DNA of 36,437 bases from Rhizobiaceae bacterium (GTDB lineage Bacteria > Pseudomonadota > Alphaproteobacteria > Rhizobiales > Rhizobiaceae): NCBI GenBank assembly GCA_029212415.1, contig JARGOF010000053.1, positions 1-36,437 on the forward strand, in the 5' to 3' direction. This document shows, one piece after another, positions 24,288-33,239 of the stretch. Every line of letters begins with the position of its first letter. Within the stretch, counting starts at the first letter, position 1. Position numbers and translations under genes: made by a program. The notes beneath the pieces are model-generated. The model did not search any database. It worked only from the letters and a program-made list of their open reading frames with translations, and was not told where the DNA came from.

Positions 24288-25376
24288 CTAACTGATCCTT
24301 TTTCCCGACGCGGCTTCGAACAGGCGCTCTGAGCCCATTGCCGGCCTGAAAGCGACTTGGCTGTCCAACATGACCTCAACATCATTCTCGAACACGGCCT
24401 TGACCTCACAAACGTCCTTTCCCAGATGCAGGATTGTGCGCGCGCCAATCCGTTCCAGAAAAGTCGCGGGCAACGTAAGTCCACCGGGCTGCGTGTCCAA
24501 CTCCACTTCCTCCGGGCGAAAGCCGAAGACAACGTCGCGGGATTTGACGGCCTGGGTCGCAGTCGCCAGACTTTCAGGCAATTCTATTTTCTGTTGCAAT
24601 TCGGCAAAATTCACAAACAGCCTGTCCCCTTCAGAGACAAGACTGCCCTCCAGAAGATTCATGCCCGGAGCGCCTATGAAGTTGGCCACGAACACGTTTG
24701 CCGGGTTGTTATAGACTTCAAGCGGCGTCCCGATTTGCTGCAGCACACCCTGGTCCATCACGGCAATCCGGTCGGCCATGGTCATGGCTTCCAGCTGGTC
24801 GTGCGTGACATAGACCATGGTTTGTTTGAAGCGCCGCTGAAGCTGCTTCAATTCGTAACGCATCACCGACCTGAAGGCCGCATCGACGTTGGACAAAGGT
24901 TCGTCCAGAAGAAAAATCGCCGGTTCAAGCACCGCCGAGCGTCCGATTGCGATGCGCTGCAGAATATTGACTGAAAGGCCGGCGGTCGGCTTTTCAAGCA
25001 TGGATGTCAGCTCCATGAAGCTGGCCATTTCGTTTGCTTTGCGTTTACGCTCCTCCGCCGGCAATCCGTTCATCCGGAGGCCATATTCGAGATTTTGCCT
25101 GACCGTCATATGGGTGAAGATCGCGTAATTCTGGAATACGAATCCCACCCCGCGTTTGCCCATCGGTACCCGGGAGACTTCACGGTCGCCGAAATGGACC
25201 TTGCCCTCTGTTGGCTTCTCCATACCGGCGATGATGTTCATCGTCGTCGACTTGCCGCAACCCGACGGTCCCAGCAAAGCCAGAAACTCGCCATCACGGA
25301 TGTGCAGGTTCATGTTTTCGATCGCGGTAAAGCTTCCGAAACGCTTCGTCAGATTCTCCAGACGAATGTCACTCAT
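24288..25376 (-). CDS. CUT1-type ABC transporter ATPase, second of an unequal pair
   Basis: 362 residues. Walker A GPSGCGKST (36-44) and Walker B IFLLDE (154-159) are canonical, but the ABC signature is degenerate: LSVNILQRIAIGRSAV (from 134) in place of LSGGQ. H-loop present in YVTHDQLEAM. C-terminal regulatory domain as in MalK/UgpC. Start overlaps the upstream permease stop by 4 bases (ATGA). Combined with its neighbour this predicts one full-strength ATP site (this protein's Walker A/B with the partner's LSGGE) and one degenerate site. Confidence 0.88.
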   Translation of the reverse strand: MSDIRLENLTKRFGSFTAIENMNLHIRDGEFLALLGPSGCGKSTTMNIIAGMEKPTEGKVHFGDREVSRVPMGKRGVGFVFQNYAIFTHMTVRQNLEYGLRMNGLPAEERKRKANEMASFMELTSMLEKPTAGLSVNILQRIAIGRSAVLEPAIFLLDEPLSNVDAAFRSVMRYELKQLQRRFKQTMVYVTHDQLEAMTMADRIAVMDQGVLQQIGTPLEVYNNPANVFVANFIGAPGMNLLEGSLVSEGDRLFVNFAELQQKIELPESLATATQAVKSRDVVFGFRPEEVELDTQPGGLTLPATFLERIGARTILHLGKDVCEVKAVFENDVEVMLDSQVAFRPAMGSERLFEAASGKRIS

Positions 25377-26341
25377 GCCGCAACCTCACGTTTCTTGCGT
25401 TGAAGAAAATACATGGCAAGACCTGCGATGACCGACAATGTGAACAATATCAGCAGCGCCAATGCCGCAACATAGCCCCATACAAGTTCCTGTGTGGTGA
25501 TCTTGAATATGAAGACCGATATGGTTTCGGTGGCAACCCCCGGCCCCCCTGCCGTCATGATGTAGAGCGTGTCAAAGATCTTGAACAACTCAATCGTACG
25601 GATCGCGAGAGCGATGACCATGATCGCCTTGATCTTCGGCAAGAGAATGGTCAGGAACCTTTGCCACGGCGATGCGCCCAACAGCGTCGCGGCCTTGAGC
25701 TGTTCGCTGGGAACGCCCAGCAGACCCGCCAGGAGGATCAGGAACATCAGCGGCGTCCATTGCCAGATATCCGAAATGATCACCGCAGCAAGTGCCAGAT
25801 CTGGATCGGACAGCCAGCTGATTGCAACCTTGGTCCCCAAAGCCAGCGATAACAGCTGGTTGATGGGGCCACCCGACTGAAACAGCAGGAAGAACATATA
25901 ACCCGCCACCGCCGGCACGATCATCATCGGCACCAGAAGCGCAGAATAGAACAGGCGTTTGGCCGGGAACTCGTCCATGAAGAGAAGCGCCATGGCCAGC
26001 CCCAGGAAAAACTCGATCGGCACCGCGACAATGATGATGAAGAATGTGCGCCAAAGGGCACCATAGAAGCGATCATCATCCAGCAGATCGGCATAGTTGG
26101 CCAGGCCCGACCACAATTGGTAGGCCTGTGGCCACCGGACCCCGGTGAGCGGCGTCCAGTCCGTCAGGCTGATGTAAAGCTGCATCAGCAAAGGAAACAG
26201 AGCGATGAACAGCACCAGAATTTGGGCAGGCAGCGTCAGATAGAGGCCGAGGCGATTTTTTCCGTAGGCGTGGAAATGCGAATCCGTCTTTTCCACAGTT
26301 CCGCTGGCCACGGGTTTCGCCGTATCATCAACGTTACTCAT
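25373..26341 (-). CDS. CUT1-type ABC transporter permease (MalF/UgpA-like)
   Basis: 322 residues from ATG 26341, which overlaps the preceding permease stop by 4 bases. The frame is open for 56 more codons upstream, but these lie inside the other permease gene and are not family-like. Cytoplasmic N-terminal ~30 residues, then six membrane helices: [20 protein letters not shown] first, then the periplasmic loop with [12 protein letters not shown]. The EAA coupling loop is at [20 protein letters not shown]. The C-terminus ends in basic QRKKREVAA. Forms the translocation pore with the next permease. Confidence 0.88.
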   Translation of the reverse strand: MSNVDDTAKPVASGTVEKTDSHFHAYGKNRLGLYLTLPAQILVLFIALFPLLMQLYISLTDWTPLTGVRWPQAYQLWSGLANYADLLDDDRFYGALWRTFFIIIVAVPIEFFLGLAMALLFMDEFPAKRLFYSALLVPMMIVPAVAGYMFFLLFQSGGPINQLLSLALGTKVAISWLSDPDLALAAVIISDIWQWTPLMFLILLAGLLGVPSEQLKAATLLGASPWQRFLTILLPKIKAIMVIALAIRTIELFKIFDTLYIMTAGGPGVATETISVFIFKITTQELVWGYVAALALLILFTLSVIAGLAMYFLQRKKREVAA

Positions 26342-27198
26342 TGTTTCAAGGCTCCGAAGGTTAGACCGCGAACGAGATGTTTCTGAATTGCAATTCCGAA
26401 GATCACCGGAGGAATTGCGGCGATCAGGCCCAGCGCTGCCTTGGCACCGTAAAGTTGCCCGGTCATCGAGGATGACAGGGACGCCATGTAGACGGGAATA
26501 GTCACCCACTCGCGCGTCGTCAGCATGAGTGCAATCAGATAGTCCGACCAGTTGAGGATGAACACCAGAAGCGCGGAACTGGCGAGCGGTCCAGCCATCA
26601 TGGGAAGCGTAATCCGCGTAAAGACCCGAAATCGGCTGCAGCCTTCGACAAGTGCTGCCTCTTCGATTTCCTTGGGCATCTCATCAAAATAGGTTTTCAT
26701 CAGCCAGAAGGAGAATGGCAGGGTCACGATGCCATAGATCAGCGACAGCCCCCACCAGGTGTCAACCAGGTTCAGGAATGTCCACATGATCATCACCGGT
26801 ATCATCACGGCAAGCGGCGGAAAGAGTCGCAATTGTATGAGCGCCAACGGCAGGTTTTTGCCGTAATTGTAGCGTGACAGACCGTAGGCAGCAGAGGTTC
26901 CGACGACCATGGCGATCAGCGTGCCGATCACCGAAGATAGCAGCGACGCCAGTATTGCCCGGCCGGCCGTTCTCTCCAGTTCGACGATCAAAGCGTTGGT
27001 GTTCTGGCCAAATATGAAGCGAAAATTGTCCAGTGTCGGCGCCTTGGGCCACCACGTAAGGTCAGCGCCGGAAGCCGTCCACTCCGCAATCGGTTTGAAT
27101 GCCATCGAGATCATCCAAAAGACGGGTATCATTGCGAAGAATAGGGCTATCAGGACCAGACAATAGCGAATTAACTCAAATATTACGGAGCGTTGCAT
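26338..27198 (-). CDS. CUT1-type ABC transporter permease (MalG/UgpE-like)
   Basis: 286 residues from ATG 27198; an in-frame start at 27264 would lie in the intergenic hairpin. Six membrane helices, with the MalG-type EAA loop [20 protein letters not shown] and the following [21 protein letters not shown]-terminus [10 protein letters not shown] is the standard MalG ending. Overlaps the second permease by 4 bases. Separated from the solute-binding protein gene by 78 bases with a strong hairpin. Confidence 0.88.
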   Translation of the reverse strand: MQRSVIFELIRYCLVLIALFFAMIPVFWMISMAFKPIAEWTASGADLTWWPKAPTLDNFRFIFGQNTNALIVELERTAGRAILASLLSSVIGTLIAMVVGTSAAYGLSRYNYGKNLPLALIQLRLFPPLAVMIPVMIMWTFLNLVDTWWGLSLIYGIVTLPFSFWLMKTYFDEMPKEIEEAALVEGCSRFRVFTRITLPMMAGPLASSALLVFILNWSDYLIALMLTTREWVTIPVYMASLSSSMTGQLYGAKAALGLIAAIPPVIFGIAIQKHLVRGLTFGALKQ

Positions 27199-27230
27199 GA
27201 CATACCGGCCTGTTGATGTGCAATTGAACC

Positions 27231-27262
27231 GGCCACCGGGGTTACATGAAACCCCGGCGGCC
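27231..27262 (-). promoter_or_regulatory. GC-rich intra-operon hairpin after the sugar-binding protein gene
   Basis: CCGGGGTT (27236-27243) and AACCCCGG (27250-27257) form an 8-bp stem with loop ACATGA. GGCC/GGCC adds four more pairs across one A-C mismatch. No T-run follows in the leftward direction. Same position and probable role as the hairpin at 9083-9113: limiting or protecting transcript between the binding protein and the permeases. Confidence 0.7.
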
Positions 27263-27276
27263 ACTGCCTTGGGAGT

Positions 27277-28890
27277 TTAGCCCAGGGGGTCAAGGATCGT
27301 TGGCCAGGCCGCGTTGTTGGCGCGAATGGCGGCAACAAGTTTTTCCTTGCCTGTTCGCCGTGTTATTCGGCTCCACTGCTTTTCCGTATCAGCCATCGCC
27401 TGTTCCGCCGTCTTGCTGCCGGTCAGCGCTGCCATGAGATTCTCGTCGAGTGCGTTGTGAAACGCAGTCGCGCCGGGATAGTTGATCGTCGGAACGGCGC
27501 GACGCACGGTCTCCTTGATCGTCTCGACGTGGTAGTCGTGATAGGTTCTCATGACCAATGGATCGGAAAAATTCGCCAGTTGGAACGGATCGAAATAGCC
27601 GGCCGGATTGGCGGTCATCCAGGTGTAGATCTTGCTTGATCCCAACCACTGCAGGAACAGGTAACAGATCTCAGGATTCTCCGCCTGTGTCGAAACAGCC
27701 GAAGTCAGACTGAACCAAAGCACCGATCGACGAACCAGCTTGCCGTCAATCTCGCGTCCCGGCGGCAGCATCGAGCCCATTTTGCCGGTGACCTTGGAGC
27801 CTTCATTGGCTGCGTTGTCGAGGAATTTCGGCATGTTGGAGAATGCACATGTCATGGCCGTTCCGCCAGACGCCATGTTGCCGTACTGTTCAGGCCAGCC
27901 CCATGAGATCGCGTCAGGTGAGTGATAATCCAGCGAGTCAATATATTCCTGCGTTGCCATCACGCCTTCGGCTGAATTGATCAGCGGCTCTGCATCATCA
28001 CTCCACAGGAATCGGTTCGGCGAACCGGTGGAAACATAACGCTGATACCAGTTTGTGTAGCCCCATCCCTGGTTGCGCAAATCGGTACAACCGAACAATC
28101 CCTCATCGGGACGATGGAAAAATGCAGCGATGTCGTCGAGCTCTTTCCAGGTCCGTGGCTGCTGAAGTTCATAGCCGTACTTGCTCTGGAATGCGCGGCG
28201 CTCCTTGTCGTCACCGAACAGATCGGTGCGATAAATCCAGGTCTGAAAGTCGCCGTCCAGCGACACGCCGTAGTAGGAACCACTGTATTTGTTCAACAGG
28301 GAAACACCCTGTTCACCGCCGACATATCCCTCGGTTGGATGATCCCATTCGGGACGGTGTTTTTCGACATAGGCGTCAAGTTTCACAACGCCACCGGTTT
28401 CTGCAAGGTCACCCAGACGGTTATAGTCGAGTGTATAGATATCGTAGGCACCGGCCTTGGTGGAGATATCCTGGATCGTCTTGGTAAAGCCCTGACCTTC
28501 GGGAATCCCGATGATGTCAAGCGTGATGCCGGTTTCCTTTTCCCAAAGATCCTTGATCGAAGGCGCACCTTCGGGGAAGGGTTTTGTCAACTGACCGATT
28601 GATCCTTCGGAAAGCGCCAGCTTGATGCTTTTTGGCGCCGTTCCCTTGCCCACGATTTCCTTGACCGCCTCAATGGCGCGCCCTTCTGGAGAGTCGGGGC
28701 CGTATTGATAGAGCTCAGCACCGGGGAACCCTGTTGGACCACCGATCATGCCTGGCTCCAGGGCATCCGCGGCAAAACTTCTGCCGGGACGAATGAAGCT
28801 GGTTCCGAGCACGGCCCCAGACATCAATAGAGCACTTTTTCCGCCCAACTTCAGAGCGTCGCGTCTTGTGTGTTTGTTTGAAATAGTCAC
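27277..28890 (-). CDS. Extracellular solute-binding protein of a CUT1-type ABC importer, Tat-type signal
   Basis: 537 residues. Start is GTG at 28890, preceded by AGGAGGAGG about five bases away. The N-terminus has a twin-arginine motif TRRDALK followed by a hydrophobic stretch (SALLMSGAVLGTSF) and an FAAD cleavage region, so export through Tat is likely. The mature protein is a family 1 type binding fold, larger than most (~500 residues), with many exposed Trp/Tyr residues (WGYTNWYQRYVS, AISWGWPEQYGN) typical of sugar or polyol pockets. The long size and the two-ATPase operon resemble the rhizobial glycerol importer GlpV. First gene of the operon, divergent from the SorC regulator. Ligand unknown. 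Confidence 0.87.
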   Translation of the reverse strand: MTISNKHTRRDALKLGGKSALLMSGAVLGTSFIRPGRSFAADALEPGMIGGPTGFPGAELYQYGPDSPEGRAIEAVKEIVGKGTAPKSIKLALSEGSIGQLTKPFPEGAPSIKDLWEKETGITLDIIGIPEGQGFTKTIQDISTKAGAYDIYTLDYNRLGDLAETGGVVKLDAYVEKHRPEWDHPTEGYVGGEQGVSLLNKYSGSYYGVSLDGDFQTWIYRTDLFGDDKERRAFQSKYGYELQQPRTWKELDDIAAFFHRPDEGLFGCTDLRNQGWGYTNWYQRYVSTGSPNRFLWSDDAEPLINSAEGVMATQEYIDSLDYHSPDAISWGWPEQYGNMASGGTAMTCAFSNMPKFLDNAANEGSKVTGKMGSMLPPGREIDGKLVRRSVLWFSLTSAVSTQAENPEICYLFLQWLGSSKIYTWMTANPAGYFDPFQLANFSDPLVMRTYHDYHVETIKETVRRAVPTINYPGATAFHNALDENLMAALTGSKTAEQAMADTEKQWSRITRRTGKEKLVAAIRANNAAWPTILDPLG

Positions 28891-28973
28891 GTTTTCCTCC
28901 TCCTGTCGAATGGGATCCGATCGGGCCCGTTGCAGACGTCGATTCCACCCAGATTGCTTTACGACCGACTACG

Positions 28974-29003
28974 AAGATATGCCCCCGCCGAGAGTTTTGT
29001 CAA
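28974..29003 (-). promoter_or_regulatory. Promoter for the sugar ABC operon
   Basis: Read leftward, TTGACA (29003-28998), an 18-base spacer, and TATCTT (28979-28974). The -35 is a perfect consensus. It lies about 85 bases upstream of the GTG start and touches the TCAATATTA operator arm at 29000-29008, so a bound regulator would overlap the -35. Confidence 0.6.
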
Positions 29004-29052
29004 TATTAAATCATATTTCTGCATATTTTTTCTCATAATATTGAATTTTTGA
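29000..29052. promoter_or_regulatory. Candidate SorC-family operator, divergent region
   Basis: TCAATATTA (29000-29008) and TAATATTGA (29036-29044) are perfect 9-bp inverted arms 36 bases apart. The second arm belongs to TCATAATATTGAATTTTTGA (29033-29052), nearly identical to a site in front of the transketolase genes. Two CATATTT direct repeats 10 bases apart lie between the arms. The stretch is much more AT-rich than its surroundings. Confidence 0.55.
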
Positions 29053-29155
29053 CCCGCTTGCCTAAACGTGAAATAGGCTGATAATTGGGTTTGCATCCTG
29101 CGCAACCCCGTTTGGCGCCGATGCCGCCTTTCATTTAATTCTGAAGTTGAGGCCT

Positions 29156-30127
29156 ATGAGACAGATTTCCAAATCCGAGCAAAGGCGCGCCAAGAGACAG
29201 GTTCTGCTGGCTGACGTTGCCGAGATGTATTTCCTGAAACAGATGACGCAGGGTAAAATTGCCAGGGAAATCGGCACAACACCTTCCAACGTCTCGCGGA
29301 TGATATCGGACTGCCAGCGGCTTGGCATTGTCAAGATCACGATCAACCGATCGACGATAGAAGACAAGGATCTTTCGAACGAATTGATGGCTCGTTTCAA
29401 GCTCAAGGATGCACGTGTCGTCATTGCCGATGACACGGAGACCGGACAGATTTCGCGCAGCGTCGCCTCGACCGGCGCAGAGGTTTTGAAGGAAAACCTG
29501 ATCGCCGGTGGAACAGTGGGCATCACATGGGGAAGAACCCTGCTCTCGATCATCGAGGCCTTTGGCAGTCCCATCGAAAATGGCGGTATCGTTGTACAAT
29601 TGGCCGGTTCGGTTGGCGCCACCCATGAGGAATTCGATTCGCTTTCCCTCGTGCACCGGTTGGCAGGCTTGCTGGGTGCCCGCCCTGTTCACCTCAGCGC
29701 TCCCTTCATCGTGGAAGAACCCTCGGTGGCAACTTCGCTGATGCGAAACTCTTCCAATGCAGAGGCGCGGCGAATTGCGCTCAATTGCGACGTTGTCATC
29801 GTCGGTGTCGGCAATCTTGACCCACAACATTCCACCCTGCTCAACAGCGGACATGTTTCCCGCGAAGAGCGGGACAGCATCGTCAATGGTGATGCCGTGG
29901 GGGAGATCTGCGGGCACCCGATCGACATCGAAGGCAGACTGACGGCCCATGCGTTTTCCGAGCGGGTAATCAGCATCAAACCGTCCGAAATACTGGGCGC
30001 TCCAACGCGAATTGCAGTTGCGGCACGCCCCAACGTCGTGCGCCCCCTGCTGGGCGCTCTGCACGGCGGCTACCTGACCCATCTCGTCGTCGATACGGAT
30101 ACCGCCAATGGGCTTCTGGCCGAATGA
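29156..30127 (+). CDS. SorC-family transcriptional regulator (sugar-binding)
   Basis: 323 residues from ATG 29156; a TTG at 29147 would add three. N-terminal helix-turn-helix in MTQGKIAREIGTTPSNVSRM (about residues 30-55). The rest is the SorC/DeoR-type effector domain with TVGITWGRTLLSII, VVQLAGSVGA, a metal/phosphate-like loop VIVGVGNLDPQHS, and GGYLTHLVVDTDTA near the end. Relatives such as EryD, LsrR and SorC bind phosphorylated sugars. Divergent from the ABC operon and upstream of the catabolic genes. The same AT-rich inverted elements occur before all three units, so it probably controls the whole locus, likely as a repressor relieved by a sugar phosphate. Confidence 0.88.
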   Translation: MRQISKSEQRRAKRQVLLADVAEMYFLKQMTQGKIAREIGTTPSNVSRMISDCQRLGIVKITINRSTIEDKDLSNELMARFKLKDARVVIADDTETGQISRSVASTGAEVLKENLIAGGTVGITWGRTLLSIIEAFGSPIENGGIVVQLAGSVGATHEEFDSLSLVHRLAGLLGARPVHLSAPFIVEEPSVATSLMRNSSNAEARRIALNCDVVIVGVGNLDPQHSTLLNSGHVSREERDSIVNGDAVGEICGHPIDIEGRLTAHAFSERVISIKPSEILGAPTRIAVAARPNVVRPLLGALHGGYLTHLVVDTDTANGLLAE

Positions 30128-30172
30128 CAGACCCGTAAACATATTTATTTTCGGCACATTCCTGATAAAATA

Positions 30173-30242
30173 TCATAATATTGAGTTTTTGTTTGCAACA
30201 TTATGATTTTTTATTGACACATTCTCACGCCCGTTCTATTAA
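30173..30242 (+). promoter_or_regulatory. Operator plus promoter for the split transketolase genes
   Basis: TCATAATATTGAGTTTTTG (30173-30191) matches the site at 29033 with one difference. TCATAAT (30173-30179) is inverted at ATTATGA (30200-30206). Just downstream is TTGACA (30214-30219), 17 bases, then TATTAA (30237-30242), a good sigma70 promoter about 75 bases before the first ATG. The order operator, then -35, suggests the regulator acts at or just upstream of the promoter. Confidence 0.6.
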
Positions 30243-30315
30243 TTTCACTCACCGGCCGACTACCCAATGACGGGAGCCGACTGGATTGATTGTCTGGAGA
30301 GGGTGGAGTCGAACA

Positions 30316-31221
30316 ATGTCCAAGAACTGGATCCCGAGCGTTGAATCTGCTGCGCACAATATTCGCAAACGCGTTCTCGGCCTGACCATCAAGCAAAACG
30401 GTTGCTACCTGAGCCAGGCGCTTTCATCGGCCGAAATCATCGCCACATTGTATCTGCAGACTTTGGACCTGGCGCCTTCAACCGGCGACTTCATCCCCGG
30501 AAAGTTTTCAGGCGTGCCGGGATCTGCAGACGGCCACCCTGCCGGTCACGGTGGAAAATACAATGGCCGGGGTTCGGGCGCCATGGACCGCCTCATCATT
30601 TCACCTGCCCATTATGCGGTCGTGATCTATGCAGGCCTCGTCGAGGCAGGCCGACTTTCACAGGATGCCTTCGAGACTTTCAATACGGACGGCTCGACGA
30701 TGGAGATGATCGGCGCTGAGCACTCACCGGGCTTCGAAATGACGACTGGCTCATTCGGCCAGGCACTTTCACAGGCCGGAGGCGTCGCGCTCGCACGGCG
30801 GCTCAGGAAGGAATCCGGCCGTGTTGTCGTTTTCATGTCGGACGGGGAGTTCGAAGAAGGCCAGACGTGGGAAGCACTGCAATGCCTGGCGCATTACAAA
30901 CTCGACAATATCAAGGTCATTGCAGATGTGAATGGCCAGCAGGTGGACGGTCTGACCAAGGACGTCATGAACATCGAACCGCTGGAATCCAAGTTGCGCA
31001 GTTTCGGTGCATCCGTCAGCGTCATCGACGGACATGATCCGCAAGCGATCGATCAGGCTGTTCGTCACACCGAGACCGGAAAACCCCAGTTTGTGCTGTG
31101 CTACACCGATACCAGCAGGGGAATTCCGTTGCTCACCCCGAGAAAACCACATTTGCACTACGTTCGGTTCCGCGATGCGGCCGAAATGCAGGAATTCAGT
31201 GACTTTCACGCAGCCATGTAA
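30316..31221 (+). CDS. Transketolase, N-terminal subunit
   Basis: 301 residues from ATG 30316, with GGAG seven bases upstream. This is the thiamine-diphosphate-binding half: N-terminal HNIRKRVLGLTIKQNGCYLS, GHGGKYNG, and the ThDP/Mg2+ motif SDGEFEEGQTWEAL ending in ADVNGQQVDG. The usual GDG of this motif is SDG here. C-terminus RGIPLLTPRKPHLHY. The catalytic partner half is encoded two bases downstream, so the enzyme is a split transketolase as in many archaeal and catabolic clusters. Transfers a two-carbon ketol unit between sugar phosphates; donor and acceptor not known. Confidence 0.88.
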   Translation: MSKNWIPSVESAAHNIRKRVLGLTIKQNGCYLSQALSSAEIIATLYLQTLDLAPSTGDFIPGKFSGVPGSADGHPAGHGGKYNGRGSGAMDRLIISPAHYAVVIYAGLVEAGRLSQDAFETFNTDGSTMEMIGAEHSPGFEMTTGSFGQALSQAGGVALARRLRKESGRVVVFMSDGEFEEGQTWEALQCLAHYKLDNIKVIADVNGQQVDGLTKDVMNIEPLESKLRSFGASVSVIDGHDPQAIDQAVRHTETGKPQFVLCYTDTSRGIPLLTPRKPHLHYVRFRDAAEMQEFSDFHAAM

Positions 31222-31223
31222 GG

Positions 31224-32243
31224 ATGACCACCGTGCCGGAATCGAACATTCACAATCGAAGTCTCGTGGCCTGGGCCAAGAACACCCCAGAAGCCGTCGT
31301 CCTTTCGGGCGACCTGACCGGTTCAACCGAAATCTCCGGATTTCGTGATGCCTATCCCGACCGGTTCTTTTCCATGGGAATGGCCGAGCAGAACATGCTG
31401 AGCTTTGCCGGCGGCCTCGCTCGCGAGGGCTATGTCCCTCTGGTTCACACCTTCGCGGTATTCATGTACCGGCGGGCGCTGGACCAGCTTTCAATGTCCA
31501 TCTGCTATCCCAATCTGAAAGTGCGCCTCTTTGGCTTTCTTCCCGGCATCACGACGCCAGGCGGGGTAACCCATCAGGCGATCGACGACATCGGCGTGCT
31601 TTCGGCAATTCCCAACCTGACGATCCTGGAAGTCGGCGACGCGACGGATGTGGAAACCATGTTGGATCCCATCCATGCAATTGATGGCCCGGTCTATATC
31701 CGAATGATGCGTGGTCCGATCCGCCGACTGTTCCCCGCCGAAGAGTCACTCCAGATTGGCAAGGCCCGGGTCCTGTCCACCGGCGACGACATCGCGGTGA
31801 TATCGTCCGGCGTTTGTACCGAGGATGCAATTGCAGCCGTCGCCTTGCTGAAAAGACAAGGCCTGTCGGTTGAACACGTTCATGTATCGACGCTGAAGCC
31901 TTTCGACGACCCGCAGATTTCACGAACCCTGGAAAAACAACGCTACGGCGTGATCACGATGGAAAACCATTCCGTCATTGGCGGTCTTGGCAGCTGCGTT
32001 GCAAACCGGATTGCCGAGGAAAAACTTTCGGTACGGCTCGCAAAAATTGGACTGCATGACACCTACGCCCATGGTGCTTCACACCCCTACCTGAAGCAGA
32101 AATACGCGCTGGACGGCGCCGCCCTTATCGCGGTGGCAGAGCGGCTTACGGGACAGGATTTCGGACTGGCAGACAGTGATTTGCCGGAGATTACGGCAAC
32201 GCAGCAAAACCTGCGCTCCGCTGACCAACTGGAAGCGCTCTAG
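31224..32243 (+). CDS. Transketolase, C-terminal subunit
   Basis: 339 residues from ATG 31224, two bases after the preceding stop. A GTG at 31233 is also possible and better spaced from AAGGA. Pyrimidine domain with SGDLTGSTE and the catalytic Glu in MGMAEQNMLSFAGGLA, then GVTHQAIDDIGVLSAIPNL, and the C-terminal domain with VISSGVCTEDAIAAVALL and MENHSVIGGLGS. Forms the heteromer with the preceding subunit. Followed by 228 bases before the next gene. Confidence 0.88.
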   Translation: MTTVPESNIHNRSLVAWAKNTPEAVVLSGDLTGSTEISGFRDAYPDRFFSMGMAEQNMLSFAGGLAREGYVPLVHTFAVFMYRRALDQLSMSICYPNLKVRLFGFLPGITTPGGVTHQAIDDIGVLSAIPNLTILEVGDATDVETMLDPIHAIDGPVYIRMMRGPIRRLFPAEESLQIGKARVLSTGDDIAVISSGVCTEDAIAAVALLKRQGLSVEHVHVSTLKPFDDPQISRTLEKQRYGVITMENHSVIGGLGSCVANRIAEEKLSVRLAKIGLHDTYAHGASHPYLKQKYALDGAALIAVAERLTGQDFGLADSDLPEITATQQNLRSADQLEAL

Positions 32244-32379
32244 TGGAATTTGGCCCGGCAATCGATGACAAAACCACAGCCACGGGCGGCACGATCGGCC
32301 TGTCCATAGCTGGTGGCGCATCGCAAGGTTGTCACACTTTGGCAAAGGCATTGATGCCTGTATTTGCTGGACAGGTCGC

Positions 32380-32398
32380 GGCGTTTGTACGCCTTTTT
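32380..32398 (+). terminator. Weak terminator-like hairpin between transketolase and aldolase genes
   Basis: GGCG (32380-32383), loop TTTGTA, CGCC (32390-32393), then TTTTT (32394-32398). The stem is only 4 bp, so any termination would be partial. A second short hairpin, AGGCAT-TG-ATGCCT, lies at 32346-32359. The 228-base gap could hold an internal promoter, but I see no good -35/-10 pair. Confidence 0.25.
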
Positions 32399-32471
32399 CA
32401 CAATCGGGTTGAACTGTCGGTCAAAGACGTGGCGAAACCGCCACAGATCGCCGGACAAAGGGAAGGTTTCC

Positions 32472-33128
32472 ATGCGCCACGAAAAACTGCGTGAAGACGT
32501 TTGCAACGCCAATATCCAATTGGCCGAAACCGGGCTTGTTCGATGGACGTCCGGCAATGTCTCGGGTCGCGATCCAAAATCGGGCGAAATCATCATCAAG
32601 CCGTCGGGTGTGCTGTTCAACGAACTGACGCCTGAAAAAATGGTTGTGCTCGATGCCTCCGGACAATTGATCGAAGGCGATCTTAAGCCGTCCGTCGACA
32701 GCAGTTCACATCTTTACGTCTATCGCAATATGCCGACGGTTTTCGGGATCACGCATACCCATTCCAAATATGCCACTGCCTTTGCAGTTGCCGGAAAGTC
32801 CCTGCCCATTTCAACAACCACCCATGCCTGCCTGTTCGGTCGCACGATACCCTGCACCGGGCTTGCGACAATCGGCGAGGAGGAGATCGGCCGGGAAATA
32901 GTTGAGAACATAGCAGACGGAAGCGCGGTGCTGCTCAGGAACCACGGCGTTTTTGCCATTGGCAAATCAGCCTTTGATGCCCTGAAATATGCGGTCTATG
33001 TGGAAGAGAGCGCTGAAGCCAGCTTTCTGTCCTTCCAGCTTTCGGGTGAAATTCCTGTTCTCGATGACGATTTTGTCAGCAACTGCAGGAAGATGTATCT
33101 GACGGACTATGGGCAGAAGCCCTCATAG
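32472..33128 (+). CDS. Class II aldolase/adducin family protein (AraD/FucA-like)
   Basis: 218 residues from ATG 32472, with GGAAGG upstream; the frame is open 36 codons further, without family-like sequence. Features: TSGNVSGRD near residue 25, IIKPSGVLFNEL, then LKPSVDSSSHLYVYRNMP, metal-binding HTHSKYAT, and the third His in LLRNHGVFAIG. At the PSxD position the protein has Asp, as in L-ribulose-5-phosphate 4-epimerase AraD (Asp76), where fuculose aldolase FucA has Glu73. This hints at epimerase-like chemistry but does not prove it. Acts on a ketose phosphate, likely the product of the kinase encoded just downstream. Confidence 0.87.
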   Translation: MRHEKLREDVCNANIQLAETGLVRWTSGNVSGRDPKSGEIIIKPSGVLFNELTPEKMVVLDASGQLIEGDLKPSVDSSSHLYVYRNMPTVFGITHTHSKYATAFAVAGKSLPISTTTHACLFGRTIPCTGLATIGEEEIGREIVENIADGSAVLLRNHGVFAIGKSAFDALKYAVYVEESAEASFLSFQLSGEIPVLDDDFVSNCRKMYLTDYGQKPS

Positions 33129-33133
33129 TTACC

Positions 33134-33199
33134 TCAATATATTGATTATGTTTTCGCATAATTATGAATACTAATTGACTTCGCTGAATGGATTTGACA
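33134..33199. promoter_or_regulatory. Candidate SorC operator and promoter elements before the kinase operon
   Basis: TCAATATATTGA (33134-33145) is a perfect 12-bp palindrome. It is followed by ATTATG-TTTTCG-CATAAT (33145-33162) and CATAATTATG (33157-33166). The half-sites resemble those at 29000-29044 and 30173-30206. TTGACT (33175-33180) and TTGACA (33194-33199) could be -35 elements, but no convincing -10 follows at normal spacing. Confidence 0.45.
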
Positions 33200-33239
33200 C
33201 GATATTAATATCCGGCAACGGATGTTCGGGAGGGACATA

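Noticed and set aside
26342-26509. 56-codon N-terminal extension of the MalF-like permease
   Set aside because: It lies inside the upstream permease gene in another frame. The ATGA overlap start at 26341 is the normal operon arrangement.
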